Origin: Roseibium polysiphoniae
Lineage (GTDB): Bacteria > Pseudomonadota > Alphaproteobacteria > Rhizobiales > Stappiaceae
Reading direction: 5' to 3'
Length of the DNA: 64,000 bases
Assembly (NCBI RefSeq): GCF_014842925.1
Contig: NZ_JACYXJ010000003.1
Span: 248,001-312,000, forward strand
The translations under genes were made by a program, and so were the position numbers. Shown here in pieces: positions 59,627-64,000 of this stretch (the stretch's first letter is position 1; each line of letters begins with the position of its first letter). The notes below the pieces were generated by a model. It saw nothing but the letters and a program-made list of their open reading frames with translations. It ran no database searches and was not told the DNA's origin.

Positions 59627-61270
59627 TCAACGGTGGGCTTCTTCGCTTTCCTTGATCAGCGCCGAGTTGAAGTAGCGCAGGGCGCGGACATGGCGGGCGA
59701 TGCCGACAATCCTGGTGGCATCACCGCTCTCGACCACCGGCAAGCTGATCTTGCCGCTTTCGTCAAAGGTCTTCAGGGCGTTTTCAAGTGAATTGCCGGC
59801 ATGCAGGTAGGCACCGTCGGTGCCGGGGTTGAAGGTTCTTTCTTCTTCATTCTCCGGCGGAGCGTCCATGAAGTCGCGGACTTTCACGCTTTCACCCAGA
59901 TAGGTGTGGCTGCCCTCGTGCAGGCAGACACCGCGCATGCCCAATTGCCAGTGGAAATAGGACTTGCCGTGAATGGCCTGGGTCAGGCCTGCGGAGATGG
60001 AGACCACGATCAGAAGGGCGATGGACAGGCCATAGCCGCCCGTCAATTCGAAAACGATCATGGTGGTGGACACCGGAGCGCCAAGAACGGCGGCGGCAAC
60101 GCCTCCCATGCCCAGGATCGCGTAAAGGCCATGGCTGGAGGCCATCTCCGGGAAGGCAGACGCAGCGATCAGGCCGAAGGCGCCGCCGGTCATGGCGCCC
60201 AGATAGAGCGACGGCGAGAAGATCCCGCCGCCGAAGCGTGAGGCCAGTGTGATCGCGGTCGCTGCGGTTTTTGCGACCAGAAGCGCCAGCAGCATGGTGA
60301 TCGGCAGCTGATGCTTCAACGCCATATCCGTGGCTTCATAGCCAACGCCGAGCACCTGGGGGAAGGCGATCGCGATGGCTCCGACCGCAAGGCCACCGGC
60401 GACGGGACGCAACCAGAGAGGCATGGTGATGTTGCGTGCTGTCCAGTCGCTTCCGATCAGAGCAAACTGGAACAGGATCGCAACAGCGGCACAGGTCAGA
60501 CCAAGCAGCGCAAAGGCGGGGATCTCGAGATACGAGGTGATGTCGTAGGTCGGAATGATGAAGGAGGCCGATTCCCCGAACCACAGACGGGAAAGGACGG
60601 CTCCGACGGCCGAGGCCAGCACAATCGGAACAAAGGCGGACACGGCATAGTGGCCGAGCACTACCTCATGAGCGAATAGAACGCCGGCAATCGGCGCGTT
60701 GAAGGATGCCGAGACGGCGCTGGCGACACCGCAGGCCAGCAACATGCGCCTGGCCGAATCAGGCAGTGAAAACGCCCGGCAGACAGCTGTGCCCAGAGTG
60801 GCGCCCAGGTGGACAACAGGCCCTTCGCGGCCCGCGCTTGCCCCGAACCCGAGTGAAATTACCGTGATCAGCGCCGACGTCAGGCCAGCGCGAAGGGGCA
60901 GGCCGCGGCCGCCCAGGGCCCGCGCCTCGATCACATCGGCAACCCCGCCCGCGCGTTGCTTTGGTTGATAGGTCTGAAGCAGCCAGCCCACGATCAGGCC
61001 GCCAAGCGCGGGTGTTAGCAGGATGACCCACCACGGCTGGCTGGCGGCGGCATCGATGATCCGCTCGGAGGTTGTGCCGAGCCATGGCCATTGCAACAGG
61101 CCGATGGCCGAGCGGAAGGCAATGGCTGCTGCGGCAACGAGTGCGCCGATGCCGAGAGCGAGCAACCAAACGATCGGAAGCCGGCTGGTTTTAAACAGGC
61201 GAAGATTGGGCGTGATCCAGCTGGAAAGGATCTCGGGGAGATGACGGACAGTGTCGAATATGACGCGCAT
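59627..61270 (-). CDS. CLC-family chloride transport protein with C-terminal CBS domains
   Basis: A 547-residue protein from the ATG at 61270 (a TTG at 61297 is the longer option). The membrane part has CLC signatures: GREGP at 147-151 with gating Glu149, FNAPIAGVLFAHEVV, and GGGIFSPSL. Where E. coli ClcA has its internal proton glutamate (Glu203), this protein has Val203, as in CLC channels; the GSGIP motif is replaced by AGGVADV. Residues about 455-540 form a CBS pair (VRDFMDAPPENEEE onward) that could sense nucleotides. Chloride or another anion passes through, but tight proton coupling is doubtful. Confidence 0.92.
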   Translation of the reverse strand: MRVIFDTVRHLPEILSSWITPNLRLFKTSRLPIVWLLALGIGALVAAAAIAFRSAIGLLQWPWLGTTSERIIDAAASQPWWVILLTPALGGLIVGWLLQTYQPKQRAGGVADVIEARALGGRGLPLRAGLTSALITVISLGFGASAGREGPVVHLGATLGTAVCRAFSLPDSARRMLLACGVASAVSASFNAPIAGVLFAHEVVLGHYAVSAFVPIVLASAVGAVLSRLWFGESASFIIPTYDITSYLEIPAFALLGLTCAAVAILFQFALIGSDWTARNITMPLWLRPVAGGLAVGAIAIAFPQVLGVGYEATDMALKHQLPITMLLALLVAKTAATAITLASRFGGGIFSPSLYLGAMTGGAFGLIAASAFPEMASSHGLYAILGMGGVAAAVLGAPVSTTMIVFELTGGYGLSIALLIVVSISAGLTQAIHGKSYFHWQLGMRGVCLHEGSHTYLGESVKVRDFMDAPPENEEERTFNPGTDGAYLHAGNSLENALKTFDESGKISLPVVESGDATRIVGIARHVRALRYFNSALIKESEEAHR

Positions 61271-61564
61271 CGGTCGATACCGCTGGAAACTGCTCAAATG
61301 AACGAGACGGCGGACCGTCCCGGATCGGGCTGTTCTGGCAAGTGGCTGCCTGATTCAGCCGTGTGACTGAACTCAATATGCCAGAAAAAACATGATCTTT
61401 GCCGACAATCTTGGAGTTTTTTCCATTTTCCGCGATCGATCTGCCGTGGGGCTTGCGATCAAATGGCGCGACAAGGTCGATTGCCTTTGACCTTTACAAA
61501 ACTGCCTAACATATTTGGACCTTCAAGAGATTGCCCAACACAGAAGAAGAACAGGATCTGGACC

Positions 61565-62980
61565 ATGTCCCTGAGTGCCCTCCAGGCGCCCGTCGCGCGC
61601 GACGAAGAGAAGTCCTCGCTCGTCGTCGATATTTTGACCCAGCGCTTTGGCGAGCGATGCTCTCGCTCTCAAGCGGTGCGGGAGCAACACGGGCATACGA
61701 CGACCTGGCTGCCGAATCAGGCGCCGGACGCTGTTGTCTTTGTCGAGAGCACTGAAGAAACGGCGGAAGTTGTCCGCATCTGTGCCGAACACAAGGTGCC
61801 GGTGATCCCATTCGGCACAGGCTCGTCGCTGGAAGGTCATCTCAACGCGCCCGGTGGGGGGATCTCGCTGGACCTGTCCCGCATGGATGCCATTCTCCAG
61901 GTCAATGCGGATGACCTTGATTGCCGGGTCCAGGCAGGCGTGACCCGCAAGCAGCTCAACAGCTATCTGCGCGACACCGGTCTGTTCTTCCCGATTGATC
62001 CGGGGGCGGACGCCAGCCTTGGCGGCATGGCGGCAACCCGTGCATCGGGCACCAATGCCGTGCGCTATGGCACCATGAAGGATGCCGTTCTGGGGCTCAC
62101 CGTCGTCACGCCGACCGGTGAGATCATTCACACGGGTGGCAGGGCGCGCAAGTCAGCGGCCGGCTATGATCTGACCCGGCTTTATGTCGGCTCCGAAGGA
62201 ACACTTGGCGTGATCACCGAACTGACCGTTCGGCTCTATGGCCAGCCGGAGGCGATTTCGGGCGGGGTTTGCCCGTTTCCGGATATCGATTCTGCCTGCA
62301 AGGCGGTGATTGCCACGATCCAGTGCGGAATCCCCGTGGCGCGTATCGAGTTTCTGGACACGCTTCAGGTCAAGGCCTGTAACGCCTATTCGAAGCTCGA
62401 GCTGGACGAACAGCCAACCTTGTTCCTCGAATTCCACGGATCGGACGCGGGCGTGCGCGAACAGGCAGAGCTTTTTGGTGCGATCGCCGAGGATCTGGGC
62501 GGTGGCGATTTCAAATGGGCGACCCAGGCCGAGGAACGGACGAAGCTCTGGTCGGCCCGCCACGATGCCTATTGGGCGTCCTTCGTCCTCAGACCGGGGG
62601 CGAAAGGCGTCGCGACTGATGTGTGTGTCCCGATCTCACGGTTGGCAGAGTGCGTGACCGAAACGTCCAAAGATCTTGAAGACGCAGGGTTGCTTGCGCC
62701 CATCGTCGGTCACGTCGGTGACGGCAATTTCCACGTTCTGGTGTTGGTCGACGAGGACAATCCGGAGGAAATCGCCAAGACCGAAGCTTTTGTTGAACGT
62801 TTGAATTGGCGTGCGATTGAGCTGGAAGGCACCTGCACCGGAGAACATGGTGTGGGCCAGGGCAAGATGAAATATCTTGAACGCGAGCATGGTGGCGGAC
62901 TGGATGTCATGCGGTCGATCAAACAGGCACTGGACCCGGACAACATCATGAACCCGGGCAAGATTGTTACCATGTCCTGA
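61565..62980 (+). CDS. FAD-linked oxidase, D-lactate dehydrogenase (cytochrome)-like
   Basis: From the ATG at 61565 the product has 471 residues. The FAD-binding PCMH domain (about residues 37-215) shows VIPFGTGSSLEGHLNAPGGG and DPGADASLGGMAATRASGTN; the C-terminal substrate domain has GHVGDGNFHVLVL and CTGEHGVGQGKM with the conserved metal-binding histidines and glutamates. This pattern is shared by D-lactate dehydrogenase (cytochrome) and glycolate oxidase subunit GlcD; a single-gene context favours the lactate type. Electrons would go to a cytochrome or quinone. A terminator lies downstream. Confidence 0.9.
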   Translation: MSLSALQAPVARDEEKSSLVVDILTQRFGERCSRSQAVREQHGHTTTWLPNQAPDAVVFVESTEETAEVVRICAEHKVPVIPFGTGSSLEGHLNAPGGGISLDLSRMDAILQVNADDLDCRVQAGVTRKQLNSYLRDTGLFFPIDPGADASLGGMAATRASGTNAVRYGTMKDAVLGLTVVTPTGEIIHTGGRARKSAAGYDLTRLYVGSEGTLGVITELTVRLYGQPEAISGGVCPFPDIDSACKAVIATIQCGIPVARIEFLDTLQVKACNAYSKLELDEQPTLFLEFHGSDAGVREQAELFGAIAEDLGGGDFKWATQAEERTKLWSARHDAYWASFVLRPGAKGVATDVCVPISRLAECVTETSKDLEDAGLLAPIVGHVGDGNFHVLVLVDEDNPEEIAKTEAFVERLNWRAIELEGTCTGEHGVGQGKMKYLEREHGGGLDVMRSIKQALDPDNIMNPGKIVTMS

Positions 62981-63004
62981 ATTTTGCCGTGAGACTTTTG
63001 GGGC

Positions 63005-63038
63005 GGACCTGTTGTATCGGTAACGGGTCCGATTTTCC
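63005..63038 (+). terminator. Probable intrinsic terminator after the flavoprotein gene
   Basis: GGACCTGTT (63005-63013) pairs with AACGGGTCC (63022-63030) with one wobble and an 8-nt loop, then GATTTTCC follows. The T-run is short. Confidence 0.6.
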
Positions 63039-63100
63039 TCGTGTCATGATATCGTTTCGAATCGTGACAATACCCACATGAAGGTTGGTCCGGTGGCAGT

Positions 63101-64000
63101 ATGTCGATCGGACGCATTTGGAGAGTTGATCTGAATTCGGTCTACATCACAGTTGGGGTTGCGGTTATTCTGGTGCTGATCACGGCACTGGTCGGGCCCT
63201 TCTTTGTCGACTGGACTGTCTATCGCTCGACCTTCGAGACCTACGCGGAACGTGCTCTTGGCCACAAGGTCACGGTGCTGGGCGAAGCCGACATGAGGCT
63301 GCTGCCCTCGCCAACGCTGACCTTTTCCGATGTGCGGGTGGGCGAGGCCGAAGATCCGCTGCTGGTGGTCTCCAGGTTTCAGATGCGGGTCGAGTTGCCG
63401 CCCTTGCTCAAGGGTGAAGTCCGGGTGCTCGAGATGGAGCTCGAACGGCCGCATCTCAGCCTGTCTCTGGACGAGGATGGGCGCCTTGATTGGCTGACCG
63501 GCATGAGGGGCGGCGGCGCCCTTGCAGAACTCTCCGATGACAACATTGCCTTTGACAGCATCACGGTCGTTGATGGCGCCGTGTCCCTGGTCGATGCCCG
63601 TTCTGGCGAGACCCATATGGTCGACCACGGCAACCTTCAGGTTAGCGCCAGAACACTTGCCGGTCCGTTCAAGGTGGACGGCAGCCTCGACTATGGCGGG
63701 GAGGCTTATTCGCTTCGCGTGGCCACGGGCAAGCAACAGGAAGATGGTGCGATCCGTCTTAAGGGATCAATCACGCCGACGATGGTTCCGGTCGAGCTGT
63801 CAGTCGACGGCACGCTGAACCACGTCGAAGAGTCGCCGGTTTACGACGGCAATTTCGATCTTGTCTCGATTGTTCCCGAGGAGGAGGCTGATCGAGGCTG
63901 GCGGGCGACCGGTGAATTCAATGCCGCGGCGAGCGGGGTGGACATTCCTGCCTTTCAGTATCGCTTCGGCCCTGAAGACCGACTGCTTGGCCTCGATGGC
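63101..64000 (+). CDS. AsmA family protein, N-terminal part (runs off window)
   Basis: The frame opens with ATG at 63101 and runs 300 codons to the window edge without a stop. Residues about 12-32 form a membrane helix (VYITVGVAVILVLITALVG), and the following FVDWTVYRSTFETYAERALG and VLGEADMRLLPSPTLTFSDV match AsmA proteins. This family has a single N-terminal anchor and a long beta-rich periplasmic bridge, proposed to move phospholipids between membranes. The ribosome-binding site is weak (GGTGG). Full length is expected to be far larger than what is seen. Confidence 0.88.
   Translation, partial: MSIGRIWRVDLNSVYITVGVAVILVLITALVGPFFVDWTVYRSTFETYAERALGHKVTVLGEADMRLLPSPTLTFSDVRVGEAEDPLLVVSRFQMRVELPPLLKGEVRVLEMELERPHLSLSLDEDGRLDWLTGMRGGGALAELSDDNIAFDSITVVDGAVSLVDARSGETHMVDHGNLQVSARTLAGPFKVDGSLDYGGEAYSLRVATGKQQEDGAIRLKGSITPTMVPVELSVDGTLNHVEESPVYDGNFDLVSIVPEEEADRGWRATGEFNAAASGVDIPAFQYRFGPEDRLLGLDG

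Overview
This window looks like a chromosomal segment of a GC-rich alphaproteobacterium of the order Hyphomicrobiales; the Stappiaceae (Labrenzia/Roseibium and relatives) are my best guess. The reasons are a complete alphaproteobacterial division and cell-wall (dcw) cluster, an FtsZ with a long Ala/Pro-rich linker ending in the alphaproteobacterial tail [11 protein letters not shown]-type MurE, TRAP transporter genes, an Fe-S photolyase, a DUF1127-like protein and a type A RNase P RNA. The genus is inferred from remembered similarity and was not searched. I see no insertion sequence, prophage, CRISPR array, tRNA or rRNA.

Region 1 (1-8.5 kb) is metabolic. It holds the start of a 5-oxoprolinase/hydantoinase-type gene (minus strand), two polytopic glycosyltransferases that converge and overlap, a metallo-beta-lactamase hydrolase divergent from a dctPQM TRAP transporter, and a MarR-type regulator. 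The oxoprolinase promoter and the hydrolase/TRAP intergenic region carry nearly the same 25-bp inverted repeat at the same place relative to a candidate promoter, so they probably form one local regulon. Region 2 (8.6-10.1 kb) is an arsR-arsC-arsH operon without an efflux pump; its promoter contains a perfect 16-bp palindrome and predicts a leaderless mRNA. Region 3 (10.1-18.1 kb) holds a GGDEF-EAL protein, a TerB-DnaJ protein overlapping a cytoplasmic murein amidase, a lytic transglycosylase, a flavin-fold protein divergent from a MocR regulator, and rnpB.

Region 4 (18.3-41.3 kb) is the dcw cluster: mraZ-rsmH-ftsL-ftsI-murE-murF-mraY-murD-ftsW-murG-murC-murB-ddl-ftsQ-ftsA-ftsZ, then lpxC, bamD and recN. 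Most junctions overlap or are under 20 nt. Four MraZ boxes with an exact 10-bp period lie in the first promoter. Breaks occur at an ftsI-murE hairpin and at the terminator after ftsZ. Together these genes make lipid II, build the septum, and supply lipid A and outer-membrane assembly functions.

Region 5 (41.3-64 kb) holds a small membrane protein, ligA, a NIT-domain chemoreceptor, a UvrD helicase, an Fe-S (6-4)-type photolyase, a Pro/Ser-rich repeat protein divergent from an OmpR/EnvZ-type two-component pair (with a consensus CtrA box between them), a CPA-type antiporter, prmA, a DUF1127-like protein, an M24B aminopeptidase, a PhyH-family dioxygenase, a CLC chloride protein lacking the internal proton glutamate, a D-lactate-dehydrogenase-type flavoprotein, and the start of an AsmA protein. 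The most intriguing items are the shared 25-bp operator, the leaderless ars promoter, the CtrA-box/repeat-protein locus, and the MraZ-box promoter.
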